This document shows, piece by piece, positions 1 to 6,498 of a stretch of 21,218 nucleotides of DNA. This DNA comes from JALJPB01 sp963933115 (GTDB taxonomy: Bacteria; Pseudomonadota; Gammaproteobacteria; Enterobacterales; Alteromonadaceae). Within the stretch, counting starts at the first letter, position 1; each line of letters begins with the position of its first letter. The notes under the pieces are model-generated. The model searched no databases, had not been told where the DNA came from, and worked only from the letters and a program-made list of their open reading frames with translations. The translations under genes and the position numbers were made by a program. Where the stretch lies: positions 1-21,218 of the forward strand of contig CAWVSL010000045.1 in assembly GCA_963933115.1 (NCBI GenBank), in the 5' to 3' direction.

Positions 1-7
1 TAATACT

Positions 8-35
8 AAAAAAGGTCGCTTACGCGGCCTTTTTT
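8..35. terminator. Rho-independent terminator, probably bidirectional
   Basis: A 12-bp stem, AAAAAAGGTCGC (8-19) against GCGGCCTTTTTT (24-35), encloses the 4-base loop TTAC. The A-run and T-run flanks let it act in both directions. It lies about 70 bases past the stop of the leftward barrel gene, so it can end that operon; in that orientation the loop reads GTAA, a GNRA tetraloop, but the stem has one A-C mismatch. Read on the plus strand the same position is a G-U wobble, so the hairpin also suits a rightward gene ending just left of the window. Confidence 0.8.
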
Positions 36-105
36 GATCTAAAGGGAAAGTTTAGTAGCCTATTTGCTCCATTATTTAGCCACCAAGTTTTTTTGAAAAT
101 TCTGA

Positions 106-873
106 TTAAAATGGTAGGGAAATATTTAAATCCAAGGCATGTAAGTTCACGGTATTAGTTGCACTTAGTTGACCACGTTTGTAACGTAATTGAACCGGAA
201 ATTCGTTCATATTAAAACTTAGTCCGAGTAAGAGAAACGGGTCCTTATCTTTGGCACTTGCTTTTGTGCTAGCTTTAATGGATTTATTGAGTGAGCCTTC
301 AGCTAGTGCATCAATCTGCCAACGACTGGTCCCAATACCAATTTCCACCCTCAATTCTTTTAATAACTGATAATGAAGAGAGAGACCTAAGTCAGTTTGT
401 TTAATTTTTGATGTTACTTTAGCTTCTACAGGCACCCCTTTTCGATCTCCTTTAAAATCCCCTTCAATAATATAGCGAGTATGGTCGGCTTGAAAGCCTA
501 AAGTGAAATTTGTGGTGACTGGATACAAGTACTGATAACCGAAACTAAAAAAGGTGCTAGTGGCAGGTCCACTAATATTGGCAGAAACAAAAGACGCATC
601 TTCATTAGGTGAATAACCGGCACCATAGCTTGTAAATACCGTACCAAATTGCTGCGTTTGTAAGCTCAGCATGATGCCAGCGCCACCGGTACGAAACGAA
701 GCGCGCTTGTCCAATATTTTTAGCCGTTCTGCCGCTTCGCTATAATTTAATATCAATTTAAGCTCAACATCAACCTCAGGCATCAAGGTGTTTTCACTAC
801 CAACTGCCGGCACAGCGGCCAGTGCTAGGGTTAAGTAGTATAAAGCACGGATGTTAAGCAAAGGGCTACCCAT
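106..873 (-). CDS. Predicted outer-membrane beta-barrel protein, function unknown
   Basis: A 255-residue protein starting at ATG 873-871. Residues 1 to about 26 form a signal peptide (hydrophobic YYLTLALAAVPAV, then a small-residue GSE cleavage region). The rest alternates polar and hydrophobic residues in beta-strand fashion with aromatic girdle residues (for example FFSFGYQYLYP, LGLSLHYQLL, FPVQLRYKRG), and the chain ends in NISLPF. A C-terminal Phe is the usual recognition feature for BAM-assisted insertion of outer-membrane proteins. The size fits a small barrel of roughly eight or more strands, but I recognise no named family. The start overlaps the stop of the upstream lipoprotein gene (TAATG) and no clear Shine-Dalgarno sequence precedes it, so translation probably depends on coupling. 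It most likely works with the lipoprotein at the outer membrane. The role is inference; the barrel prediction is moderately strong. Confidence 0.75.
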   Translation of the reverse strand: MGSPLLNIRALYYLTLALAAVPAVGSENTLMPEVDVELKLILNYSEAAERLKILDKRASFRTGGAGIMLSLQTQQFGTVFTSYGAGYSPNEDASFVSANISGPATSTFFSFGYQYLYPVTTNFTLGFQADHTRYIIEGDFKGDRKGVPVEAKVTSKIKQTDLGLSLHYQLLKELRVEIGIGTSRWQIDALAEGSLNKSIKASTKASAKDKDPFLLLGLSFNMNEFPVQLRYKRGQLSATNTVNLHALDLNISLPF

Positions 874-3800
874 TATTGACCAATTTGAAAGATAACATTG
901 AGCTCTGTCACTTCAGTATTATCATTATTAACCATGGGAAGATCAGTAATCACTTTAACATGGAATTGTCCCGGCCTTAGCAGCGAAGACGGAGATAAAA
1001 AGTCGACTTTATTTAAAGCGGATAGTATTTTTAAATCTAAGCTTGAAGGGTAATTTACGCCGCCACTAGAGACACTTAACATATCAGCGTCTAGATTATC
1101 AATTTCTAGGTCAACTCGAGTACCACCACTTGTTTCGTAAAATGCAGAGACGGTTTGTATCGGCAGGGTAATACTGGCATTAACACCGTCGGATTGCCAC
1201 TCAGCATTCAGTTCAAGATATATTCGTCGCTCACCTTCACTTTTAACATTGTCTTCGCCATCTAATAGGTAAATTTCAATTTTAGCGGAGCCAACGCCTA
1301 CCGGTAAACTGGCTAAGTCAAAACTCAGTATTGGGGTGTTAAAATCACCACTCGTTGTGGCATTGGCCATGTTTTGTTGATTAAGCGGCGTAGTGCGTAA
1401 ATCAATACTCATTGCTCCGCTAGATGCAGAAACAGCTACAGTATTCGAATTATAAGACTGCGTCACGGGGTTATAATCCGTTAACCGAACAGAAGTCCCC
1501 CCTAACTTAAAGGCATTAGCACCAGAGGGTATAAATAGTAGTGGCTGACTAAGCGCATATTGTCTTGTATTATCCTTGAGAAAAATAGGGGTAAGAATTC
1601 GCACTTCATGCTCACTTCCATTGATTAGGTTTTGTGCGGTTAGGTTAATGGTTGCCTTATCACGAAGGTCAGACCATTCTATTTCTGTAGCGAGTGGGAC
1701 AGCACTATTACCATTCCAAACATCAAAGTCGGGCAGCAAATAGGCTGATAACGACTGGCCAAAGTCAATCTCAATTTCCTGTTGACCAGACTCGATAATA
1801 GTTACATTTGTCAACGACAACGCCGTCAGGGGCTTTAACGATGTGGTTCCTGCTATAATACTCGCTTCGCCTGCGCCATTAACTGCGGACGAATAACCAA
1901 TCGCTGGCGCTCCGGTTGAATAAAATTCATCGAGATCAGCAACCGCTTGATAGTACTGATGGTCAGTCGTGTCTTTAAAGAAAACTCTGACATCACTGCC
2001 AGTAATAACGATTGCTTGAACACCAGGGTATGCATTGCCACTACCATTTGGATATACCGCCCCGTCGTCGTATCGTGTACTTCTAAATGTCTCTAAGTCG
2101 GTAGTAACAACCTGGTAATCCTCAAATTTATGACACTTTGACAATTGGGTGTCATATTGATAAACACAAAAACCCTCCTGTTCGGGTTCTGGTGAGGCCC
2201 ATTTGAGACCAGCATCTTGTATTCGCGTACCCGACTCAATTGTTGGCCTTGCTGAATCATTTCGCCAATTTTCTATAGTTTGTGCGGTAATAGTCAGTTG
2301 GCGTTTCTCTTCACTAGCAGCCTTTTGAACGCTGTAATCGAGAATTAAATCACCGGCAAATGAGGCATTAAGGGAAAAAAACCACTGATCACCATCTATT
2401 TGTAAGAGCCCTCTATCATTAGTTAACGTGATCTCTCTACTACCTTGTGTGAATTCCTGGTTTTGGGCCACGCCATCGATAGAGATAATCGGTGTATTGG
2501 CCGCAAAATTTTTCATGTAGGCAATATGTCGTTCAGAGAAGGCGATAATGGAGTAACCAATATCGGTGCCGGTTCCACTTCCTTTACGCCAGTTATAATT
2601 AGATTGAGCAACGCCATCACTCAGGGCTAAAACAATGTCGCCATCAACACTTTCAAAGCGATTATCAATACCCGCATAATCTATTAGACCAAACAACCTA
2701 GTGCCAGTGATATCGGTATACGGAACACCTTGAACTAAAGCGGGCTGAAGCTCTAAGGTTTGACCATTAAAAGATCCGCCATAAATCCAGTGTAAATCGG
2801 AGCCTAGCTTGACTGTTTGAGACCAGATATTCTCTGCATCCACTGTTTTTACTCGACTAAGATCATTAGCGTCGTAAATGGCAAGGCGTGGATTACCGGG
2901 TGCAGCACTGTCAGAATAATTAACAGGTTGCTCGCCTACTGCAAAATAGTCGTCTGTAAGCCAATAAACCCCAATAACAAAACGGTCGTCATCAATCGGT
3001 ATTGGGATTAGTTCACCCATCGGATTTAAGAACCAAGCAATGGTTGAATTTGTTCCCCCCGATACCCCTTCCGGTAATATTCTATTCCAATTAAAGCCCT
3101 TTAGCACGGCCGCACCATCGGTTCTAAAAGCGATACCTGAGCGGGCGAAATCCGTTTGTAAGCCACCACCCAGTAATTTAGGTTCAATATCGCCATCTTC
3201 CTTACTTAAGATACAGCTAAACGACATATCTTCGAGCACAACTCGATAAACTGAGCATATTTCCTCATCAAGTTCGGGTATCGCTCTCTGGATATGTGCA
3301 CTGGTTAGCAGATATAAAAATTGACCATCGGGTGTAATGTTTGCCTCGGCAATAAATGTGGTCTCTGAAGATAAAACGGCCCCTAGTTCAATAGCGCCAT
3401 CGTCGTTCCTAGCAATAATATTGGACAGGGCTTCAAAGCTTGTTTTAGCTCTAGCTTTTGGTAGATAAAAATTTGAGGGTAATAACGCTTTACTGATTTT
3501 TAACTGCTTAGGCGCAGCAGGAGATGAGGAAACATTATTAGTGTCGAGAGCACCACTTAAACTTAGCGATTGAGTCTCAGCGAGACTCACCCGCAAGGCT
3601 TTAAATAATGAGGAATCATAAGGAAAAACGTCATCCCTATCCAATATGCCATCTCCGTCGGTATCAACTACATTCCCTGAGTCTAATGGAAACTCATCAT
3701 TAGCATCAATGACGCCGTCATTGTCATCGTCAGGGTCAGTATTGTTACCAATACCATCGCCATCGGTGTCGGTTATTTCTGTCGCGTCAAATGGGAAGTC

Positions 3801-4565
3801 ATCTAATCTATTGCTGACACCATCATTGTCGCTATCGGGATCGGTATTGTTACCAGCGCCATCGCCATCAGTATCGGTTGTCTCAGTAGCGTCATTTGGA
3901 AAGCTGTCTGCATTATTGCCTACACCATCGCCATCAGTATCGGTTGTCTCAGTAGCGTCATTTGGAAAGCTGTCTGCATTATCGCCTACACCATCAGCAT
4001 CGGTATCGGTTGTTTCAGTCGCGTCATTTGGAAAGTCGTCTGTGTTATCGCCAACACTATCAGCATCAGTATCGGTTGTCTCAGTCGCGTCATTTGGAAA
4101 GTCGTCTGTGTTATCGCCAACACCATCAGCATCAGTATCGGTTGTCTCAGTTGCATCATTTGGAAAGTCGTCTAGGCTATCGAAAACGCCATCCCCATCA
4201 CTATCAGCCTCTAACGCGACAGTAACAGTCGATGTCACATCATTAGCCTCGTTACCAGCTATATCAGAAGCACTAAACGTGACCGTTGTAATACCTAAAG
4301 GAAAAATATTAGGTGCATTATTATTTACCGTAACTATGCTATCAACGTTATCTGAGGCTGAACCTGCCACTAAAAATGCTGCTATAGCATCATCAGATGC
4401 GGCAATACCATAAGTATCAGTGGCGATAACGTTAATAGCATTTGGGGGAGTAATAATAGGTGGCGTAGTATCTGCAACACTTATTGGTTTAGTAGGAGAT
4501 GAACTACCGCCACCACAACCCATTAAAACAATGCTAAATGCAAGATAAATTAACTTAATATTCAT
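873..4565 (-). CDS. Large surface lipoprotein with HYR-like domain and thrombospondin type 3-like calcium-binding repeats
   Basis: A 1230-residue protein beginning at ATG 4565-4563, preceded by AAGGA about 6 bases upstream. Residues 1-17 are a lipoprotein signal with lipobox L-M-G-C; Cys17 is followed by GGGSSS and not Asp, which favours outer-membrane sorting. Residues of about 34-118 resemble a HYR (hyalin repeat) Ig-like fold, ending in VTFSASDIAGNEAND. Residues 121 to about 318 are Asp-rich DxDxDG repeats of the thrombospondin type 3/OmpA-linker kind, which bind calcium: five 22-residue units starting FPNDATE, then longer units. From about 355 to 900 the chain is beta-rich with propeller-like segments and two close cysteine pairs (437/451 and 800/811) that could form disulfides. 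The C-terminal 300 residues look like beta-sandwich. No catalytic motif was recognised. The gene overlaps the next one by one base. It is probably a calcium-stabilised adhesin or scaffold; the function is unproven. Confidence 0.85.
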   Translation of the reverse strand: MNIKLIYLAFSIVLMGCGGGSSSPTKPISVADTTPPIITPPNAINVIATDTYGIAASDDAIAAFLVAGSASDNVDSIVTVNNNAPNIFPLGITTVTFSASDIAGNEANDVTSTVTVALEADSDGDGVFDSLDDFPNDATETTDTDADGVGDNTDDFPNDATETTDTDADSVGDNTDDFPNDATETTDTDADGVGDNADSFPNDATETTDTDGDGVGNNADSFPNDATETTDTDGDGAGNNTDPDSDNDGVSNRLDDFPFDATEITDTDGDGIGNNTDPDDDNDGVIDANDEFPLDSGNVVDTDGDGILDRDDVFPYDSSLFKALRVSLAETQSLSLSGALDTNNVSSSPAAPKQLKISKALLPSNFYLPKARAKTSFEALSNIIARNDDGAIELGAVLSSETTFIAEANITPDGQFLYLLTSAHIQRAIPELDEEICSVYRVVLEDMSFSCILSKEDGDIEPKLLGGGLQTDFARSGIAFRTDGAAVLKGFNWNRILPEGVSGGTNSTIAWFLNPMGELIPIPIDDDRFVIGVYWLTDDYFAVGEQPVNYSDSAAPGNPRLAIYDANDLSRVKTVDAENIWSQTVKLGSDLHWIYGGSFNGQTLELQPALVQGVPYTDITGTRLFGLIDYAGIDNRFESVDGDIVLALSDGVAQSNYNWRKGSGTGTDIGYSIIAFSERHIAYMKNFAANTPIISIDGVAQNQEFTQGSREITLTNDRGLLQIDGDQWFFSLNASFAGDLILDYSVQKAASEEKRQLTITAQTIENWRNDSARPTIESGTRIQDAGLKWASPEPEQEGFCVYQYDTQLSKCHKFEDYQVVTTDLETFRSTRYDDGAVYPNGSGNAYPGVQAIVITGSDVRVFFKDTTDHQYYQAVADLDEFYSTGAPAIGYSSAVNGAGEASIIAGTTSLKPLTALSLTNVTIIESGQQEIEIDFGQSLSAYLLPDFDVWNGNSAVPLATEIEWSDLRDKATINLTAQNLINGSEHEVRILTPIFLKDNTRQYALSQPLLFIPSGANAFKLGGTSVRLTDYNPVTQSYNSNTVAVSASSGAMSIDLRTTPLNQQNMANATTSGDFNTPILSFDLASLPVGVGSAKIEIYLLDGEDNVKSEGERRIYLELNAEWQSDGVNASITLPIQTVSAFYETSGGTRVDLEIDNLDADMLSVSSGGVNYPSSLDLKILSALNKVDFLSPSSLLRPGQFHVKVITDLPMVNNDNTEVTELNVIFQIGQ
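3605..4205 (-). repeat. In-frame tandem repeat tract (66-bp units) encoding Asp-rich calcium-binding repeats
   Basis: Five consecutive 66-bp units run from 4166 down to 3837, each encoding FPNDATETTDTD followed by a variable GVGDN/GNN half. The DNA of these units is nearly identical, with a few substitutions that swap Gly/Ser, Thr/Ala and Asp/Gly. Two degenerate units follow: a 35-residue one starting at 3797 and another starting FPLDSG. The short high-identity units look like recent in-frame amplification, whereas the outer units have diverged. Because the unit length is a multiple of three, copy-number change by slippage or recombination would alter protein length without breaking the frame. 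Confidence 0.9.
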
Positions 4566-4622
4566 ACCATGTCCTTTTGACAGTCTAGTTAAACCGCTGT
4601 TATTATTATTAATTAATCCAAA

Positions 4623-4651
4623 AATTTACTATTGAAATTAGAAGTTGTCAA
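4623..4651 (-). promoter_or_regulatory. Candidate promoter of the lipoprotein/barrel operon, with overlapping palindrome
   Basis: On the minus strand a perfect TTGACA -35 (4651-4646) is followed after 17 bases by TAAATT (4628-4623), a four-of-six match to the -10 consensus. This would give a leader of about 50 bases before the ATG. The -35 box lies within the 13-base palindrome TTGTCA-A-TGACAA (4645-4657), which could be a repressor or activator site. Position and -35 quality support it; the -10 is weak. Confidence 0.4.
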
Positions 4652-4659
4652 TGACAAGT

Positions 4660-4955
4660 GTATATTTAACAACTAAATTTCTGTATATTTTTTTCAGCGA
4701 ACAGACCTGATTTCTACTTAAAACCTCTGCAGTCACTTGAGGATAACGGCAACTTATTTGATGAAGTAATTCAATAATTAATCTTGAACCCAGCTGTAAC
4801 AATTAAATTAAAAGCGCTATGGGCTAAAAGATAAAAGTGAAAAATAACAAGCAAAAGCGATTAGTTATAACTTGAATTGATAATATGAACTGAGTGTAAA
4901 AAGCAATAATATAGCTCCCCAATTTAATCGAATAAAAAATGACGATAAAAAGTCC
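4660..4955. other. AT-rich gene-free stretch between divergent units
   Basis: This separates the leftward lipoprotein operon from the rightward tRNA-Trp unit. It is AT-rich with many stops in all frames. No plausible gene, RNA gene or repeat was seen, apart from a GTG-initiated 69-codon minus-strand frame (4824-5033) that I judge spurious because it runs through the tRNA promoter and has a biased hydrophobic composition typical of translated AT-rich DNA. It presumably holds upstream promoter elements for both directions. Confidence 0.6.
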
Positions 4956-4983
4956 TTGAGTAAACCCTGATGCTGAGTATAAT
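4956..4983 (+). promoter_or_regulatory. Sigma-70 promoter for tRNA-Trp (and probably secE-nusG)
   Basis: TTGAGT (4956-4961), a 16-base spacer and a perfect TATAAT (4978-4983), followed by a GC-rich discriminator (AGCGCCTC). Transcription would begin near 4990, about 95 bases upstream of the tRNA. A GC-rich discriminator next to the -10 is typical of stable-RNA promoters under ppGpp control. Confidence 0.7.
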
Positions 4984-5084
4984 AGCGCCTCACTTCTAGA
5001 GTATCTCTTAATTCCCAAACAACTAAGAAACACTCGGTAAGTGTAAGTAAAGATTGAGTAGCTTTATGTTATTTCAGTTAAGAT

Positions 5085-5161
5085 AGGGGTGTAGTTCCAA
5101 TTGGTAGAACAGCGGTCTCCAAAACCGACGGTTGGGAGTTCGAATCTCTCCACCCCTGCCA
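5085..5161 (+). tRNA. tRNA-Trp (anticodon CCA)
   Basis: A complete 77-base cloverleaf with encoded CCA tail. The acceptor stem AGGGGTG (5085-5091) pairs with CACCCCT (5151-5157); the discriminator is G5158. D-stem GTTC/GAAC, anticodon loop CTCCAAA with anticodon CCA at 5119-5121, and T-stem GGGAG/CTCTC around TTCGAAT. The anticodon-stem base pair 27-43 is a G-A mismatch and the D-loop has one base more than E. coli tRNA-Trp; neither looks disabling. It reads UGG codons. It sits directly upstream of secE on the same strand, an arrangement known in related gammaproteobacteria, and is probably cut from a longer transcript. Confidence 0.97.
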
Positions 5162-5170
5162 CATTTCAAG

Positions 5171-5234
5171 TAAAGTGCGTTGTTGTGCACTTTATTACAC
5201 AGTTTGCCTCTTAACATAGAGGTTATTGTTTTTT
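5171..5234 (+). terminator. Two hairpins between tRNA-Trp and secE; weak terminator or attenuator
   Basis: First hairpin: TAAAGTGC (5171-5178) pairs perfectly with GCACTTTA (5187-5194) around an 8-base loop, with no T-run after it. Second hairpin: CCTCT (5207-5211) pairs with AGAGG (5218-5222), followed by a T-rich stretch ending in six Ts (5229-5234). The short stem and the gap before the T-run make the second a weak terminator at best. Together they could separate tRNA maturation from secE-nusG expression while letting part of the transcription through. Confidence 0.4.
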
Positions 5235-5264
5235 AGATTAGACGAGCAATTACAGGTTATAATT

Positions 5265-5645
5265 ATGAATGCAAGTACAGAAGAGCAACCAAGTGGTTCT
5301 TTAGATACATTAAAGTGGGGGATTATTTTCCTTTGTTTAGCAGGCGCAGTTGCTGGCAATTATGTATTTGGTGAAGAATCAGTTTTATTAAGAGCAGTTG
5401 GCGTTGTTGTGGCTGTACTTATTGCAGGCTTAGTGGCAATGCAAACGGTAAAAGGTCGTACTGCGGTTATATTTGCCAAAGAAGCTCGAACAGAAGTGCG
5501 TAAAGTCGTTTGGCCAACACGCCAAGAAGCAATTCAAACTACCGGTATCGTATTATTTGTGACGTTATTGATGTCCATTCTTCTTTACTTTCTTGACTCT
5601 ATATTATTTTGGGTCGTTGGTTTAGTTACTGGTTTACAGGTGTAA
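5265..5645 (+). CDS. secE: Preprotein translocase subunit SecE
   Basis: A 126-residue inner-membrane subunit of the SecYEG protein-export channel, close to the 127 residues of E. coli SecE. It has three hydrophobic membrane segments (about residues 18-36, 43-60 and 93-122). The conserved cytoplasmic amphipathic segment between them reads FAKEARTEVRKVVWPTRQEA, the SecE hallmark that clamps SecY. I chose ATG at 5265 (MNASTEEQ) because CAGG lies about 8 bases upstream and the length matches the family; an in-frame TTG at 5226 would add 13 unlikely residues. It follows tRNA-Trp and is separated from nusG by one base, the near-universal secE-nusG pairing. Confidence 0.96.
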   Translation: MNASTEEQPSGSLDTLKWGIIFLCLAGAVAGNYVFGEESVLLRAVGVVVAVLIAGLVAMQTVKGRTAVIFAKEARTEVRKVVWPTRQEAIQTTGIVLFVTLLMSILLYFLDSILFWVVGLVTGLQV

Positions 5646-5646
5646 T

Positions 5647-6246
5647 ATGACTGATAATAATACAAATGAAGAAAACACTGAAGAAACAACAGAAGAAGTT
5701 GTTATTAATACCAACCCAAAACTAAGATGGTATGTTGTTCAAGCATTTTCGGGTTATGAAGCAAGAGTACAAAAAACCTTAATCGAACATATAGAGATTC
5801 AGGGTTTGGAAAGTATGTTTGGCCAAATTTTAGTGCCAACTGAAGAAATTGTTGAGATGCGTGCCGGACAAAAACGTAAAAGTTCACGCAAATTCTTTCC
5901 TGGTTATGTGCTAGTACAAATGGAAATGGATGTCGAAGCTTGGCATTTAGTTAAAAGTGTACCTCGCGTGCTTGGTTTTATTGGTGGAACAAAAGAGCGT
6001 CCCGCACCTATTACTCAGGTAGAAGCCGATCGTATTTTACAACGCTTAGTAGATACTGATAAGCCGAAACCTAAAACCTTGTTTGAACCAGGAGAAGTGG
6101 TACGTGTTGTTGACGGTCCTTTTGCTGACTTTAATGGTGTTGTTGAAGAGCTAGATTACGATAAAAACCGAATTAAGGTTTCTGTACTTATTTTTGGTCG
6201 CTCTACGCCAGTTGATTTAGAATTTGGTCAGGTAGAGAAAGGTTAA
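5647..6246 (+). CDS. nusG: Transcription termination/antitermination factor NusG
   Basis: A 199-residue RNA polymerase-bound factor that suppresses pausing, assists Rho and couples transcription to translation through S10. The NGN domain begins at about residue 27 (RWYVVQAFSGYE) and contains the RKFFPGYVLVQM strand. The C-terminal KOW domain contains FADFNGVVEELDYDKNR. Compared with the 181-residue E. coli protein there is a 19-residue N-terminal extension, rich in Glu, Asn and Thr and free of basic residues (residues 1-23). No alternative ATG, GTG or TTG occurs between residue 1 and the NGN domain, and AGG lies about 8 bases upstream of the ATG within secE, so the extension appears real. It is probably co-transcribed with secE and is followed by a strong terminator. 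Confidence 0.97.
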   Translation: MTDNNTNEENTEETTEEVVINTNPKLRWYVVQAFSGYEARVQKTLIEHIEIQGLESMFGQILVPTEEIVEMRAGQKRKSSRKFFPGYVLVQMEMDVEAWHLVKSVPRVLGFIGGTKERPAPITQVEADRILQRLVDTDKPKPKTLFEPGEVVRVVDGPFADFNGVVEELDYDKNRIKVSVLIFGRSTPVDLEFGQVEKG

Positions 6247-6282
6247 TTGCAAAGCTACGAGCTCCAAGTCATTAACTAAATT

Positions 6283-6306
6283 AAAGGTCGCAATGCGACC
6301 TTTTTT
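6283..6306 (+). terminator. Rho-independent terminator after nusG
   Basis: AAAGGTCGC (6283-6291) pairs with GCGACCTTT (6295-6303) around loop AAT, followed by further Ts. It ends the tRNA-Trp-secE-nusG unit 36 bases after the nusG stop and separates it from rplK. The stem core GGTCGC matches that of the terminator at 8-35. Confidence 0.9.
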
Positions 6307-6326
6307 GTTTCAGTAAGAAAAAATAC

Positions 6327-6356
6327 TTGAAAGATCTTAGTTGATTAATATATAAT
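6327..6356 (+). promoter_or_regulatory. Sigma-70 promoter of rplKA
   Basis: TTGAAA (6327-6332), an 18-base spacer and a perfect TATAAT (6351-6356), followed immediately by the GC-rich discriminator CCGCTGCCGC. It lies between the nusG terminator and rplK, corresponding to the L11 promoter of E. coli, and would give a leader of about 135 bases. Confidence 0.75.
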
Positions 6357-6443
6357 CCGCTGCCGCTTTTTATTAGTACAACGGCTGTTGACTGAATAAA
6401 AAGCAACTTGGTGTTGTTATATATGACACTTTTAGTAAATCTA

Positions 6444-6480
6444 GGGGAGCTAAGGCCGTAAGGTTTAGCGTTTGCACCCA
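6444..6480 (+). promoter_or_regulatory. Candidate L1-binding autoregulatory hairpin in the rplK leader
   Basis: Just upstream of the rplK ribosome site, GCTAA (6449-6453) pairs with TTAGC (6465-6469). A bulged G and GCC/GGT pairs lead to a GTAA tetraloop (6458-6461). The outer GGG (6445-6447) can pair with CCC (6477-6479) across an asymmetric internal loop. Ribosomal protein L1 is known to repress rplKA translation by binding an mRNA mimic of its 23S rRNA site, with an internal loop flanked by short helices, immediately before rplK. The position and shape agree; the identity is inferred. Confidence 0.55.
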
Positions 6481-6498
6481 TTGAAAAGGTATTGAGAA

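Noticed and set aside
3646..4413. A 255-codon open frame on the plus strand, rich in Ser, Pro and Val repeats
   Set aside because: It is exactly antisense to the Asp-rich repeat tract of the lipoprotein. Repeats without stops in one frame produce such shadows, and its protein is low complexity with no domain.
4824..5033. A 69-codon hydrophobic frame on the minus strand
   Set aside because: It starts with GTG, has no convincing ribosome site, lies in AT-rich DNA and overlaps the promoter assigned to tRNA-Trp.
4566..5084. Possible integration scar or attachment site beside the tRNA gene
   Set aside because: No duplicated piece of the tRNA 3' end, no integrase and no flanking direct repeats were seen.
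5085..5161. Unusual tRNA-Trp with 27-43 G-A mismatch and one extra D-loop base as a possible degenerate gene
   Set aside because: All invariant positions, other stems, the anticodon and CCA are intact, and minor end-of-stem mismatches are tolerated in working tRNAs.
5226..5264. TTG start extending SecE by 13 residues
   Set aside because: ATG at 5265 has a properly spaced CAGG and gives the usual SecE length; the TTG lies in the T-run after the hairpin.
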